Counted from the stretch's first letter, positions 1-15,800 are shown. The stretch is 64,000 nucleotides of DNA from Carallia brachiata (GCA_021464245.1 JADCRB010000162.1:1585476-1649475), one strand, 5' to 3'. Program-made: numbers and translations. The notes: generated by a model not told the origin, from the letters alone.

Positions 1-884
1 TTAATCACTGACTAGCTTGTGGTGATCAGTCAAATGTGGCCTCGTGCTTCCCATTTTGTATCAAACAGATACATTCGGTTTTTGCTACTCATGATTGGTT
101 AGTAGAACGAAGTGATCAATCACATATCCCATCTTGCACTGCATATTTTTATGACTGGCGACTGCTTTTAACTTATGTCCTATTGGAAATGGTTGCTTTT
201 TACATCAAATAGTGTCTATAGCTGGTTGTACCAGTTTGTTTGCTATCCAAAGAGAGTCCTAGATCTAGGAGTGTTTTTGTGATTATGTGAGCTCCAGCGG
301 GCACCAGTAAATATGTTACACTTTGGCATGACTCTTAGAAGAGAAGTCTCCAAATTTGTTATTTTAAAAGATTATATGGAAGCAGGGTTCTTGTTTGTCT
401 TCAGTTTGCTGGACAGCCCTCCTGGCGTTTCTATAGTTCCCAGTGCTTTCAATCTAGAAGTTGTAGTCTATGAGGCATTTAAGTTTTTAGTGTTAGGTGT
501 CAAATTAGATAGAGAGCTCGAGGGGAGAGTCCTTTGAGGAGGTTCTAGTGTTAGTTACTTCTAGATAAATCTTGAGTGTTCTTTTCGGAGTTCTTGGAGC
601 TCTATTTCAAAGATTGATGCTTGTTTGATAGAGCATGATTTGCAAGTAAGTCTTTTAGTAAGTCTTATTGGATAAAAGTAAGTCTTAATTAATAATTGTT
701 GATTTTATTTATGTGCCGCTGATATAGATCCGTCAATTTTAAATTTCTTAATTTTTCTACAATAGATTATTTCTGATGATCTTCATTTCTTGGCTTTTCA
801 GTTAAACTTATTTTTTTCTTCTTGTTACAGGAGACTTGTTTGAATTATTGAATCATATTGGTACTTTTTCTGTGCTTGTTCCAG
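1..884 (+). other. Intron sequence upstream of the first visible NRPA2 exon
   Basis: No coding exon of the polymerase gene is recognisable here. The stretch ends in a normal acceptor (ccag at 881-884) of the first visible exon, so at least its right part is intron. The N-terminal 200 or so residues expected for this family must be encoded to the left of the window. The only open frame (313-537) has no similarity I recognise. Confidence 0.6.
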
Positions 885-3800
885 GTGTGTAAGAGAATAT
901 CAATCTTCTTTGATTGACCAATCGTCGTTAACAGTTAAACTGTATTATCTTCGCAATGGAAGTGCGAGAGTTGGATTTTGGTAAGCTTCTTGATCGAGCA
1001 GAGAAAACAATTCCTAGGCTTTCAGTCATGGAATAAATTGTTAATTGTCATCTGAAATTTCATTTTGCAGGATACAAGGGAGGGAGTACTTGCTTCCTGT
1101 CGGTATGGTTCTTAAGGTTTGCCAATCACCTAACATAAACTTTTTCCCCTCTATCTTCCTTTCTTTGGAAGGACCTGTTAGTCTATGACCAACTCAGCTA
1201 CACCTGAGATCATGGCTCCTTATTTTGAGCAAAATTGCTTTTGATTTAACTCATAATTTATTGTTTACGTTTTTGAAAAATGTAGGCTCTAAAAGTAGAA
1301 TTAAGCTTTCAACATAGCAATCGTGATACTTCAACATTTAAATTTAAATACACAACTTGTTATGTCAAACGATCCAGGCTGAATGTTGTTTGCAGCAAAA
1401 AATTTTTGCAGTTCAATTCCTTGATTGGATATGACTTAGTTGCTTATTTTTGTCCTATGGTTTTCATATCTCCTAAACACTTGTTTATAGGCCCTTGTGG
1501 ACACTACGGACCGTGAAATTTATGAGAAATTAACTTGTTGTTACAATGGGAAGTATGAGAAGGTAAAGGGTGCTGTTGGCTCTCAGCTTGTGGCTGAGAG
1601 GGCAAAGATTATTCTAGATGAAGTTCGGCACCTTTCTCTTTTCACTAAGGATGACTGTCTGCAGCATATTGGTATGTTCTTTTGAAGTGCCAGCTGTTTC
1701 TTGTGTGCAGTAGTTATCCATCTTTCTAATTTCACTTTTGGCTTTTTACATAGGGAAGCACCTTCAACCAGTCATAGATGGACTGGAGAATGAAAATGCA
1801 CTAAATGTAAGCTGCTTCCTATTAATTGTGGTTTGTTGTTTTTTCCTCTGTGTATAACTGAATGGCTTTTCCCAAACAAAATTTTCTGTTTCGACCCTCC
1901 TTTTCAGGTGGCCCATGCTATACTGAACGACTATGTGTTCATTCATCTTAACAATTATGACGACAAGTTTAATCTGCTCATGTATGCAACTTGTCTTTTC
2001 TTTATTTAATTGATGTGTATTTAGAGGTTTTACTTGACATACTGTTATTTGATTGGTTTTTAAATTTAGAGCTCATAAAGGATCTAAATTATTTTTCCTG
2101 ATAAACTTATTTTTGACTTTATTTCTTTAGCTTTATGTTGCAGAAACTTTTCTCTCTCATAGATCAAACTTCTGCACCTGACAGCCCAGATGTGTTGCAA
2201 AATCAGGAAGTCTTACTCCCCGGGCATCTTATAACTATCTATCTCAAGGTAGCAAACTGCTGTTGGAATCTTTTTAATGAATTGTCCTGTATGTCATTTT
2301 AATGTTGAAGCAGGTTACCAAGTGCTGGTTAGTTAAAATCAAATGCATGGGTCAAGCAAAATTTTCTTTTTTAGAGAGGAAAAATGTCAGAAGATCGGTG
2401 ATGCTTCACATACCAGCAAGGAATCATCATCGGGCTTTTAATTTGCTGATATTTTTTGATAAATTTGATTTAAAGTCTTGTTTGAAATATTTTCGTTCTA
2501 TGATATATCTGTGGAAGATGATGTTGAACTGCTGCTCTTGCCTAGGCTAATACACCCTGTTTAGAATTCATGCATCTTGTTGTCGATTGACTTTCTTCAT
2601 TTTTTTTTCAAATTTTGATCAATATTTGGAAACTATAATTATTTTAATCTTCCGTTGTTTTTATCTTGTATTGTGTGGGTGATATTGATGTAGTACCATA
2701 TCACAATGATATATTTAGTAATGTAAGTTTTTATCGATAAGCAGGAAAAGCCATGAAGTGAAAAATGTGGATTATACTGTCAGAAAATTCAGCCTCTTGC
2801 TTGCAAAGATGGGGGTTGGAAGTTGTCTCTCCTCGCAATTGCTTGCATGTGTTGAACTCTTTAGGTTGCATTAGGATCTATATGCCTCAACCATTTTCAG
2901 TTTACCCTCCACTCAGCAACTAGAGTTGTCCATCATTGGTTGCAAATTTGTTCTTTCTATTTATGCACAGCTTGTTCTGTTTTGGTTGTAGGAGAAACTA
3001 GAAGATTGGCTTCGCAAGGTTAAAAAGCTTATTCAGGAGGAGATTTCAAAAAATAAGAACTTTAATTTCTTGGCAGGTACTTGACTGCTGCTTGCTGCCA
3101 GTTTTCTGTGTCTCTCCATTTTTGTCTGTTTGTATGTTATATTTCTTTGAAATTTAAACAACATTTTCATCTTAAAAAATTTCGATGGATCATCAAAGAT
3201 CTTTCTCTCTCTCTCTCTCTCTCTCGCGTGCATGAACATTATCACCTTAATGATACAGGCTTATTGTACAAGAACTGAACTTTGTATGCTTCATGATACT
3301 TTATTGCATTTTGTCAAGGCTCATGTCTTTAGTGCTACGTTCACTAGTGGTAGGATTTGTGCTTAATAGTATTAGATCAAAGGTGAAGAAAAATTTTGCC
3401 TAATTTATTTCACTAGAGCAAAGACACAGTCACTTGGACAATTTTTGGTGGACTTGGATCTTTTTTAAATATATGACATCTGAGCTTAACCGTAGCTCAC
3501 CTCCTACTGTCTTCACGTGGGTTTGCAACCAAATGAAAAAAAAAATAAAGGAAAAGATAGCAATTTGAAGAGAGTTACAAGGATGCCCTTACAAATTAGG
3601 AAGAGCCAATTTGTGGGCAATCCACACTTTGGGTGGCTTTCCCATTCATAAGGGACCACGCCCACTAACTTTGTTTGATGATCCTGCCCACATGGTCCAA
3701 AGCTCGAGTCTTAAGCTACTCGTTAGGTCAATTGGGCTGTATATGTTAAAGTGAGCTACCATAACACTAATTTGGGAACACGTTCCATATTGGGAGAGAG

Positions 3801-6800
3801 GGGATGTTTAGTGTCTTGCACAACCATTGCTGCCTAGCTAGTAACAACATGAACTTCAGTTTTGGGCCCCGTAAGATGCTTGTCCAAGGAGTTTGTCAGG
3901 CCATCTGGTGCGATTGAGCCTTTACAGATTGCGTCAGAGCCACACGCCAAGTGAACTGTGAGGAACTTACTGTGCTGATAGGAGGAATAGGCTCCCCGGT
4001 AGACGATTGGACCATGACATGAAGTGGAGGCTGCCCACTGGTACACCTAGGGAAGATTCTGGATCATTGTAAGGTTGGACAGTGGCATATGTCGGGGTTT
4101 TAGATTGTAATATCGCATATTGGAAGAAAATGACCATCTAGCTGAAAAACTCAAGACTCATATTTTTGATCATGTGGGTATACTCGCTTTGTATGTGGCT
4201 TGGGCATACATTTAGTGTACATGAGGTTATTTCTGACCATGCATTTTACATCCCAGGTTTTAATCAACAGCTTAGTGATTGTCGAGATCTGATAGGCGAA
4301 CTAATTTTGTAAATGGATATAGTTTATTGTCAAGTATAGAATTTTTTTCTCATACTTTTTGCTACTTCTTGTTTGAGATCATGCAGTACCAGACGTCAAG
4401 AAGGTCATGGATAAAAATCCTTCGGGTCAAATCAGTTTGGCAGTGGAAACCATGTTGAGAACTGGAAGGCTGGTTACACAAACAGGCCTAGATTTACAGC
4501 AGGTAGAACTTGTGATGGATATTTTTCCTTATACATGATATTTCTAAATGTAATGTGTCTCTTCATCACTTCTTCGCTTGGAAATTGTTACGATAGTGAG
4601 AAAGATCTCATTGATGTGGACTGATTTATTAGGCACAGTTTGGCATGGTCAACTAAACACCTTATGTTCACGGGCAGGATTTGAGTTGAAGGTTAAGTTG
4701 GTTGCTTGGAGAGTGACCATGTGATGCATGTTTAAGAAACCATAAAAAGTTAAATTTTTGTTCTTTTTGATACTTTGCATGGACACATGAGCTGTGAATC
4801 TAATAAGCAGAGCCTTTTATACATTGGTTTTTCTATTTTTCTGCATTTTTACTAAATAAATGTCAACTAAATGCGACATGAGTTGCAGAAAATCAATTGG
4901 AAACTTTTTCTTGTAGTTGGTTTTGCAACTTTTGAACTTCGGTTCATTGCTTTTGGGTAAATGGGATGAACATTTGTGGTTTATCTGGTTGCTTTAGGAC
5001 TTTGTACTTGCATATGCTTAAAGAGGCATAATGGATAAAGCCAGAAATTTCTTTAATGGGGCTCAGCAAAGTTGTGCTGGATATGGAAGAATTCGCTTTA
5101 AGAGAATCCTATGCAATTTTTATTTATTGGGTGTTGTACAGTATTTTGTTTAGGACAAGCATTATAATTGATCCTTTAGAGACTGGCAGTTAAAATTTGC
5201 ATGTTTTTGACCAAAGTGATGTTGATTTTTGTTTAAATGTGAAAAGCGGCCATCCTTTAAACATACAAGGACCAATATATTAATTAGAAAATGCTTGAAT
5301 TTCTATCTGACACTTTTTGCTAAATCTTAGGGTACTTGTTATCATTTGCATTACTAAATTTAGATAACTTATTTATTTATTGTATTCCTCTTCATATTCA
5401 ACTCAATTAAGTGAAATGAGATAAAAGCTATCTTTTCCTTGATTTTGTATGAATTAGACGAATAAGCAAAAAGTAGTGAGAAGATCAACTTGTAACATTC
5501 TATCTTCCATTACTGTTGAAGAAGAGAATAAAACTGAAGAGAAAGGCAAGAAGCATGTATTCATCCCTTCTACTTGGCAAAACTATACATATGGGCAACC
5601 ACTTGTTAAACTGGTTCAATTCGGTCGCTGTACTTGCAACATTGCAGCACTCGTACCCAATGGGGTCTAATTGATCACTTGCTACAGACAAGAGGAGCAA
5701 CGGTCACATGGACCTCCATATAGGTGGATGACACGAACAATATAGCTAACATTTTTTCTTAGAGAAACAAAGTTGTACCATGTCTCATCTTGTTTTCCGT
5801 TAGTGATCAAGCAAGCATCTAAGTTTTATTTGATTGCTGCAACTTTGCAAGGACAGGATTTAATTAAAGAACTTAATTAGGGTGTCTAAGTGAATGTTTT
5901 GCCTAGCTGAGGGTCTTAAAGATGCCTTTTTTCCAAGAAAGAACAGGTGCTTGCCAAGATTGTAGCACCATATTAGTAACCTCCTTAGTTTGCTATTATT
6001 CATCTATAGTTTATATTGATTATTATTTATGGGTTATGTTGTTCTTCACTAGAGGGCTGGTTACACGGTTCAAGCGGAGAGGCTTAATTTTCTGCGTTTT
6101 CTTTCGTTTTTCCGAGCTGTTCATCGTGGGGCTTCCTTTGCTGGTCTTCGCACGACAAGTGTCCGAAAGCTGCTACCTGAGTATGCTTTTACTTGCTAAT
6201 TCTTTGCTGAGTTTATGTGGATTTCTTAACAAAATGTGGTATGAAGGTGTATATTTCTACCTACAGATCTTGGGGTTTTCTTTGCCCTGTCCATACACCT
6301 GATGGAGAGCCGTGTGGATTGCTGAACCACATGACTTGTTATTGTAGTAAGTACAATATATTTGAAAATTTTCCTTTTGATAGACCTGTTTTATCTTAAC
6401 GTGGCTAATTTTGTGTAAAAGACATTGTTTCATTCTCTTCTTTTAATACTCTTCCAAGGACAAAGGTGTTTAGAAGTAGAGAAGAGATTTATTCCTTTCA
6501 CATTTGCCATAAAAGCTACCTTTTAGCCTAACCTTAATTTAGGCTCTAACATAAAAAATGGTGTCTCTGGTGATTTAAACACAACTTTAATTGGTAATCT
6601 TTGGGTTGTGAAAATTTTATGTTGTAAGTAACATGGCAAATGAGAATAATGCACTCATTGGCCAAACTGTATGCTTGTGAAGCTTATTAGATTCTTGGTA
6701 GGTGTCATGTTGAATGGATTTTGAGCTTTTATTGCACTTACAATTATATGATGAGCGGAGAAATATAAGATGAAAGTGTAGGAAGGTTTGTGTAAATAAT

Positions 6801-9800
6801 TTTGAACACAATGGAATTAGCTTTTTCTCATATGCTAGGCGTTTGGGCTATGATGTGGTCTCAACGTGAAATAGAGAGGGTGGTACATCATGACTTTAAA
6901 ATGTACTGCTTAGCTGTGATTGTCTCTTCACTCATGCGTGCAAGTAGAGATTTTTTTAGAGGGAGAAAATAAATAGGACTCTAGATGATTATAGTCTTAC
7001 ACATAGAGGTTTTGAGTTCTAGAAGCTCACATTATGTTAATGGCATGTTCTGGTTTGTAGAGAGTGTGTGTCATTAAAGACGTTGGATAAAGAGTTGTAC
7101 TCTAGTTGGTGAATTTGAGAGTGAAGATTTGAGTAAAGAAGGAAGCAGAACATCCTTGTAATTTGAGCAATTGAAGACATAATGTAAGCAACTAATGTCC
7201 CCATGGACAGGTTGGGCAAAAGAGTATTTTGTCTTATACTTCGGAACCACAGGAGATGTGAAGCTTTTTGTATAGCTATTGTGCATAGCACGTGCCTTAT
7301 TGAGGTTTTGTACCTCTGTACATTGTCTTCTGGTATGTAAGATCTCGTGCTTTGTAATGTCAAACTGACATCAATATAGCATTGATTTGTTGTCCTATCT
7401 ACTGAGTTTTAATCAAAATACCACGTTAGAAATTTTGTTGCTGAAAGACCTTTATCTTGTGTAATGTAAAATTCATTTTCTTTTATTAGCATTCTTGCTG
7501 AAGTAGTAGTCTTATCTTGCTTCCTGTTTGTTCCCTGGCCATGCTTTCAGGAGTAACCTCGTACTATGATACTCAAGGTCTTGTTAAAGATTTTTTTAAC
7601 ATAAGAAAGTCCATTCTCAACATTTTGACTGGCCTTGGAATGTCTCTTCATTGCCTAAGCTCGTCCAAGCTGGCCTTCCCCAAGCTCTTTCTGTTCTTTT
7701 AGATGGCCGTGTGGTTGGTTCTATAGCTTCCAGTGAAATTGAAAATGTTGTTGCTCATTTGCGAAGATTAAAAGTGTTGGCTACCACAGTGGTTTGTTTT
7801 CTCAGATCTTTTGCAAGTTTTTCCCTGTCATTTTCTTCTTTGATACTGATGAAAGGAGGATTGATTTGACGTGACCCATGATGCAGATCCCTGATGATTT
7901 GGAAGTTGGATATATTCCTTTGAGCATAGGTGGAGCATATCCTGGTTTATACCTCTTCACATCTCCTTCCAGATTTATTCGTCCTGTTAGAAATCTTTCA
8001 ATTTCTTCCCAGGGAAAGCGAGATATTGAATTTATTGGACCCTTGGAACAGGTGAATTTAAATTTCTATTTGTGCTCTCTGCCACAGTGGAATATTTGCT
8101 CAAACACATTTTAGTTTGTATTTTCATGGAGTCTTTCATGGCAGATTAGACTAAATGATGAAGACAGCTAACTTGCTTCCATCTGTCATCCTAGGTATTT
8201 ATGGAAATTAGATGTCCAGATGGTGGGAATGGTGGAAGAAGTGCTGCTTTTCCTGCAACTCATGAAGAAATTCATCCAACTGCAATGCTTAGTGTGGTTG
8301 CTAATCTTACACCTTGGTCAGATCATAATCAAAGTCCAAGAAACATGTACCAGTGTCAGGTCTTTCTCTAAGTTTACTCATAGGAATTCTGTAGTTTTAC
8401 TTGCAGTTGTAGAGTTTCAAATTAAACGAAAAAGGGCATCCTAGAGCATGAGCCTCCCGCAATTGCGGTCTAGAGAATGGTCGCTTTTTCGTAGCCTTGC
8501 TCTTTTCACAAAGAGGCTGTTTGTGCTGCTCGGACTTGTGACCTCCAAGTCATAATGGAGTAACTTTAGTACCACACCAAGGCTTGCCCTTCAGCTCACG
8601 CTTCCCTTTTTTTTTTTTTTTTTGATAGATGGCAAAGCAAACATGGCCTTCTCTTTGCAATCCCTTTGCTTTCGTGCAGATCAGAAACTTTATCATCTTC
8701 AGGTATGGTTTGTGTTCACTTTCTCTAGATGCCTTTTGCATTGTTGATTTCGTGTTAAGATGGGAAAAATCATGATTTTTTTGGGAATTGTGATTGCTGT
8801 TAACTATGACTACTGTCAACTAAGTGGTAAAACAAAATGAAAATTAAAGTTTTCTCTTCCTTTAGTGCCGCTGCTCTGTTATAGTTTTGTTTTACTTGTG
8901 TTACAAACTGATTATTTTTTATTGCTCTTGATCCTGTTAGGTTACATCAATCATATCCAGTACAAGGTTAATCACCTGTTGCTATGTATTATTATAAAAT
9001 CAATTAGTTAACGGTGAATTATTGCACAAATTATTTTTGCTATACTTGTGAATTATGTTTTTGCATTAATCACTTCTATAATTTTGTTTTGTATCAATAT
9101 TTCTGTCCAAGAAGAAAGAAAGAAAAAAAGTCTCTTAGTTTTCTGGTACGGTGACAGATATGTAAATGCATAGTTGATATAATTAGTTATAAATAACACG
9201 AATGATAATTTTAAATAAGGAAATAATTGTCGGTCATAGTTTTAATAAAATTACCACACTTATAAATAATAAATTAGCAGACTGTTTCCCATAAGAACTA
9301 AAAATAAGAGGCAAATATTTTTATTACATACACCATAATGACTAAAGCATGCACACTAAAAAAGGAACCCCCCACATTTGAAAGTAATTGCAAGTTTATA
9401 GAAAATTAGATTTGTTTTAACAGTTAATTTTCTAGTGATGTCAACTCTTTATTTTTAGCTCAATCACAAACAATTAATTAATACAAAAAAGACCAAATAT
9501 ATTCCTCCCTCCCCCCCCCCGGGCGGCGCGCAGCTAGAAGCTAAGAAAGGGAGAAAGATATAGCATGGCAAAGAGAGAGAGAGAGAGCACCTTGACAGCG
9601 CTTACTCATGAGAGGACAGACCGGAAGAGTGTGGTGCCCCCAATGCAACTTTGTAAAATGATAGCAATGGATAGAGGAGGGAAAGAAAAAAGGAGATGAA
9701 AGTCAGGGTTTGTAAAGTGTTTTTAGTCTCATTTTATTATCCTTAGAATGTTCTTGTTTAATGTGTGTGGTGATAGATGTCTCATAGAATCTTATTTTCT

Positions 9801-12800
9801 TTGAGGAAAAATGTTGAAAATATTTTATACGGTTAAGGTATCACCGATTCTGGACCTTGTCAGGAAGTTCTGTTGACTAATCTCATCATTTATGAAGTGG
9901 CTGATCATGGATTTCAAACATTGTGGTTGTGAGACACATGATATTGCACTAGTACATTGCCTACGAATGATTGTCATATATTAGAGGATATCCTGGTAGT
10001 GGGGTTCAAACAGTGTTAAATTAGAGGACTATTTGATTTGCAATTGGATTAATCAATTAGTAGGCCATAATTTTCTTTTTCCAATAACATTTTTTTTTCT
10101 GTTACAATTTTTGTGGTCAGATTTTGATTCTATACTTTGGAAGTACTCTTTGATGTGGGGATTTGAATGATAATATCTGCTCTTAATTAGTATTTATTGC
10201 TACAAGTTCTATTTGTTTACATATAGCCCTGGAGTATCTCCTTTCTATCAAAGATTTACGGGGTTATTCAAGTTGGATTCCTGATGCAATTTTTCCTACT
10301 TGCTAGTGTAATACCAGCCACTACTAATGTTTTTAGGTCTATGTTTGGTTCTGGTTATTGTACTGCAAATCTGAATTCATTACAAATCTGTTTGGTTTGA
10401 ACCTTTATGTTTTGTCTGATGTTCCCAAAGTCAAGCTTATTCTTCATGAGAATGGTGACTGGTCGTGTATGTTCTGTCTCTAACTGATCTTTGATGCAGA
10501 TGTCCTAGCATTGCTTTTAGAAGAGTCAAGAACCAAAGCTGTGTTCCATTAGGAAAAGAAAAATTGTGAACACTAGCTCCCTAGTTATCTTAGAATCAAA
10601 TGCCATAAGCATGGAGGTGATCTTGGGCTGATGGCATAACTTACAAAAATAAATCCCACATTACGAAACTTGTCAACCATTATAACCTCCTGAGATTACT
10701 TTTTAATCTATTATATCTACGTCTACCTATCCAGAAAAGGCCCCCATGCCTTTGAGGGAGTTCATTGATCCCAATTATTCGAAGCCTTTGAATTTATTTT
10801 TCTTGTTCAAGCAATGCTTGTTCAATATGGTCAGAAATAATAATTTATTTTCTGTTCCATTTCCTTTGCTTGTGTAATATGTGTGAGTGTTATTGTTTTA
10901 CAATATCATACCATTGTGGTGAAGATATTTTGGGCAAATGCAGACTCCACAAACTCCAATTGTGCGCACAAGCACATATACAAAGTACAACATTGACGAA
11001 TATCCAACTGGGACAAATGCAGTAGTGGCAGTTCTGGCATATACAGGGTAAATAATTCAGACGTTCAATGTAATTGCTTTAATATTCATGAACGAGTCGC
11101 TTTCGCTTTCTGTTACCCAGATATGACATGGAGGATGCCATGATTTTGAATAAGTCATCTGTAGAACGTGGAATGTTTCATGGGCAGATATTTACCAGGT
11201 TTGCTTTAATATTCTATTCCCTTTCTTTACATCCTTTGTGCTTTTCTGATGAATTTATGCTATAGATGGCACCACGAGAGGAAATGTTAACTATGAATGA
11301 ATTATGATTTGGGAAAGCTGTGTGATGAACTTTTTGAATATCCATTTTTTTTGAGCTTGTGCAACTTAGCTCAAATTAGAATTAGACCTAATCTCCTCGA
11401 GGTTGCGCAGAATTCTTTTTCTTCGTCTTGTTCTATTCAACACCATGATTGAGCTTGTTCTCTATATCATGTCCAGAACTAGTAGACTGTTTTTTGATGT
11501 TCTTCTCCTGCTTCTTTATTATATGAGCTTGTTATTTGTCTGATGAGTGCGAAATGTTAGTAATTTGCTGGCTGTTGTATGTCTCTTTAATAGCCTAGTT
11601 GTCTATGCTAACTGCACCATCTGATGAAGAAATAGTATGACATACCTTTCAAAGTTCCTTGTCGGTTTTCAAAGGAATGTCAAGTGGAAAGGTTTGAAAA
11701 TAACAAGTTCACGGCAAGTTGTTTATGTTGATGGAGCACAAGGTTAACATATGTGGAATAGAGGAGCTATATTGCAAGGCAGTCTGTGGGGACAGTAGAA
11801 GGATAGAGTTTTTGCACTTTAGCAGAGAAGGGGAAATATTATTTTTTTTACATTGTTATGAAAAATAGAATCCTTACCCATATAGCTAAATTGGGAGCCT
11901 CTTGTGCTGGAGCCACCCTTTTCTAAATTTGGTAAATGGAATTTTTGAGTTGTTGTTATGAGATGGCTGTTTGAAGGAAGAGACAAAGCTCTTGGGAGAA
12001 AAGGGTAAAAAGCGGAGAAACATTCTATTTCCAAATGACGTCTTAGTACACTAGGCTCCCACACTGTGGAATATGAGGAAAACCTAGATGTATGCAACCT
12101 TGCCCCTTTTTTTGTATGCTTTGTGACCTTGTGAATGTATGGACCTGTCTAGAATTAAAGATATGCTATAGCTACTTAAAATCTAAATGATTTATGGTGA
12201 ATGCACTACAAATGCTAAAAGTAAGCATTTCATGCCATAAAATATGTTGTATAAACCAGAAAGTCTCATGTTGTTTCCAAAAGTTCATAACTTTGGAATT
12301 TGTTAAGAGTATAAAATTCCATACTGACTTACAGCCTCTGCGGGCTTCAAAACTGACAGGCCTAAGCCTTAAGACCAACATGGGGTTTCATAACATGGTA
12401 GGGCTTGGTTTACCCTTCATTGTTTCTACCTGGTTGCTTAGCCCCCTGTACAAGGCTCGCATACTGTGGCATCTTAGCGCCTTACATGTTTTCAATTAAA
12501 TCAATTCAACCCACTCCTAGCAAGGCCTAGCACATGGATTCAGGCCGTCACGCATTTCAAGTTGTATTGTGCCATAAGCTTGTTGGGCCTAGTACATGTG
12601 AAGAGGATGTGTTAAGAGTATAAAGTACCATGTTGATAAGTTATAAACACCTGACGAAACTTACAATTTCTATAGGAATAGGCTTAAGCTTTCATTGGAG
12701 ATAGAGTTTCATAACATAACTTTTTTTCTCTTAATATTCCGAGATATTTTTGAATAAATTTTATTGCATGGTATAAGTTGCTATTATTCCACTTAAAAGG

Positions 12801-15800
12801 CTAGTAAACAGGATCAAATCTATCGTCAAGCCGAATACGTAAGTTTTGTCTAAATGTCATATATATGTCATGTGAGTGAATATAAGTATGCAAGAATTTT
12901 AAGCATGCAAAATGTTGATAAGCTCCTTCTGTTTTTATTTTCGTTTTTTTTTGGTACATCTTTGTTTTTAATTACTTGGCTTCTCCAATATAATAAATTC
13001 CAGCTGGTTCTTATAATTTGATGTTTATTTCTCATTACATTTAGACATTGGTTTATAATGGAAAATTTTACATATATTATACTCTTGGCAGACAGAAACT
13101 ATTGACCTAAGTGAAGAGAGTAGCAGGTCAGGGGGAGCCCAAAAAATGTTTAGAAGAAGCAACCTTGATAAATCATTGCATTCCTTGATTGATTCAGACG
13201 GACTTCCTTATGTTGGCCAGGTTAGCTTTTTATTCTCTTTTTTTTCCTTTTTATTTGACTTGCATTGTGGCTATTCTTCTTATTCTTATTCCACAATCTT
13301 ACCTATTCCTTGATTATCCAAATTCAGAGAATTCATCCAAATGAACCTTATTGTAGCATTTACAATGAGGTAACAAACACAACAAGAACAAACAACCGAA
13401 AAGGTTCAGATCCTGTTATTGTTGACTATGTTGCTGTTGATATGAAAAACAAGAAGCATCTTCAGAAGGTAAGTATTTGTCCTTTTATGGGCAATGCTAG
13501 TTATGATGGTGCACTGGAAGAAAAAAAAATACCTTTATCAATTGTCCATCCACTGGCTCACCATTTGATTTGCAAAAGTTTCTTTTTTAATGTTGCTTTA
13601 TAAGTGCATATAATGTTTCTCTTGGAAGGTGATTGCTCACTTCCATGCCTAAACCAAATAATTTTGTGCTTAAGCATACATATGGACTCTGTAAATGAAC
13701 AAATGTCTTACTTGACGTATTATGTAAAGATTGTTCTAGTTTTGCTCAATATGCTTATGAAGAGACTGCAACTTTAAAAGGATCACACCTAACAACACAT
13801 TGATCAAGATTGTTATAATCTAACAATTGGTGGTGGAATGGCACTTTTTTCTTTTTCTTTTTTTTTTCTTGAGAATCAGTCTGGGCTTCAGTACCAATGT
13901 GATTAGCAGCTGTTTGCTTTACGCAAAAACAGAGAGCCAAATATATGAATTTCAAGTTACAAGTTGGTTAGCTGGCTTAGTCATGATCATTAAGTATGCT
14001 TGCTAAAAAGAGGGGGGAAAGGACTAGAAAAAACAAAATTACATTCTCTATGCATAAGCTTATGTTCCTGAGATACACCAGTTTCTTGACATGACCATGG
14101 ATCCAATAGATTTTATTAGCATGGGGCCATATGGAAGTTTCACCATTTAGCTCAGCTCCTTGACCATGTTAGCGACTTAATGGGCTGCATTCACCCAAGC
14201 TTTTCTCAAGCATAAGAATGCAATTTTATAAGTTCTATTTAGACACTTTACAGCCTTCAGTTTGGTTTTTTCCCCAGCCCCTCAACACTATTAATCTACT
14301 CTCTTGGCGTGCAAAATCCTTTGAACTCTAGTTCTCTGATGATTTATTCTGTTTCGCGTCATGATTACTTTCCAACATTGTATCATTGTAAGAAAATGTA
14401 GTCATTTTAGTTATCCAGGTGATGGTTGATTGCAGTTGCAGTAGTAGTTGCTGTTACATAACCATGAGGACAAATATGTCTTAATCAATAACAACCAACT
14501 TGTCACCTGTTGCAGTTGTAACAGCTACATGTTAAAACATCGGACCAAGTTGTCATTAAAAATTTTTACTTTTTTTTTGCGGGCATAAAATTCATGCTTT
14601 ACAATTTAAACGACTAACATGTCACCTGTTGTGCTCACAACAGCAAAAAAAAAATCATTAAATAACTCATTGAAAATTCATCCCTTAACTTTAAAATTTA
14701 GAAAACATACAACCTATGCTGGGGCTTCCTGCATTTTTCTTTTTACTCCTGCCAAGGAGAGTATACGAAGTCTTTTTCGTCCATATTGGTTGGAGACCCT
14801 TGAAATGGCTATTGAGAGTATCTACTTGTTGGGATGGGCAATCTCAGCCCTTGATTTGCATTAAGAAGAGTTATGGGCCCCATGCCGACCACACTTCAAT
14901 ATTATAAAAAACCTCAATTAAAGCTGAGAGCACCAGAATAATTCAATATGTGAATGTAATCTTAGTTCTGCATATTTACTAATTTTTAGCTGTTTTGAAT
15001 TGTACACTACAAATTTTCGTATGTTGCACTATTTGCATTTCATTTGACTTTTACTGCTGGTCTGTCTAAGCAGGTGAACATACGTTTTCGTCATCCTAGA
15101 AACCCCGTCATTGGTGACAAATTTAGCAGCAGACATGGCCAAAAGGGTGTCTGCTCCCAATTGTGGCCAGACATTGATATGCCATTTTCTGGAATGACGG
15201 GGATGCGCCCAGATCTCATAATTAATCCCATGCATTTCCTTCAAGAATGACAATTGCTATGCTTTTAGAAAGTCTTGCTGCTAAGGTACATGGTTAGCAA
15301 AATATTGAAAAGACTGTGATGCCTTATGATATATGTAGTTTAGACTCATAAATGCATCTAAATAGTGTGTTTGTGTCTTTGTTTGCACTTATGCCCGTGT
15401 TGCTGTGTATTTACTGGTATATGTACATGTTAAGTTCTAACCCAAAACATAATAAATAAAAGCTACATATTTGTTGCATAGAATTACATCTCCAATGAAA
15501 AGATGGAAACTTGCAATAGGCAAACCATAGCAGTACAGTGATGGAAGAGACTCTGCTATTTTATGATTCAAAAGCATTTAGATGCTAGTGAGGGTCTTTA
15601 CATCTTTTTATATCTGAAGTCAATGGATTTTCTGCTGTGATTAATGCATGGAGTATGATCGAATTTTCTGCCGTACTAAATGCTTGAAGTATGATCTTCA
15701 TTGCCTCCAAGCGTTTGGGTATAAACCCTTTGGTTTGTAAGCTTAAAGGCTATCCTTGTAGGCACGGATGGTTCCGACTCTACTTTAAATCATCATTGGC

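Noticed and set aside
5476..5700. Small frames in NRPA2 intron as nested genes
   Set aside because: They are short, with no family similarity, no promoter or splice context, and both strands open.
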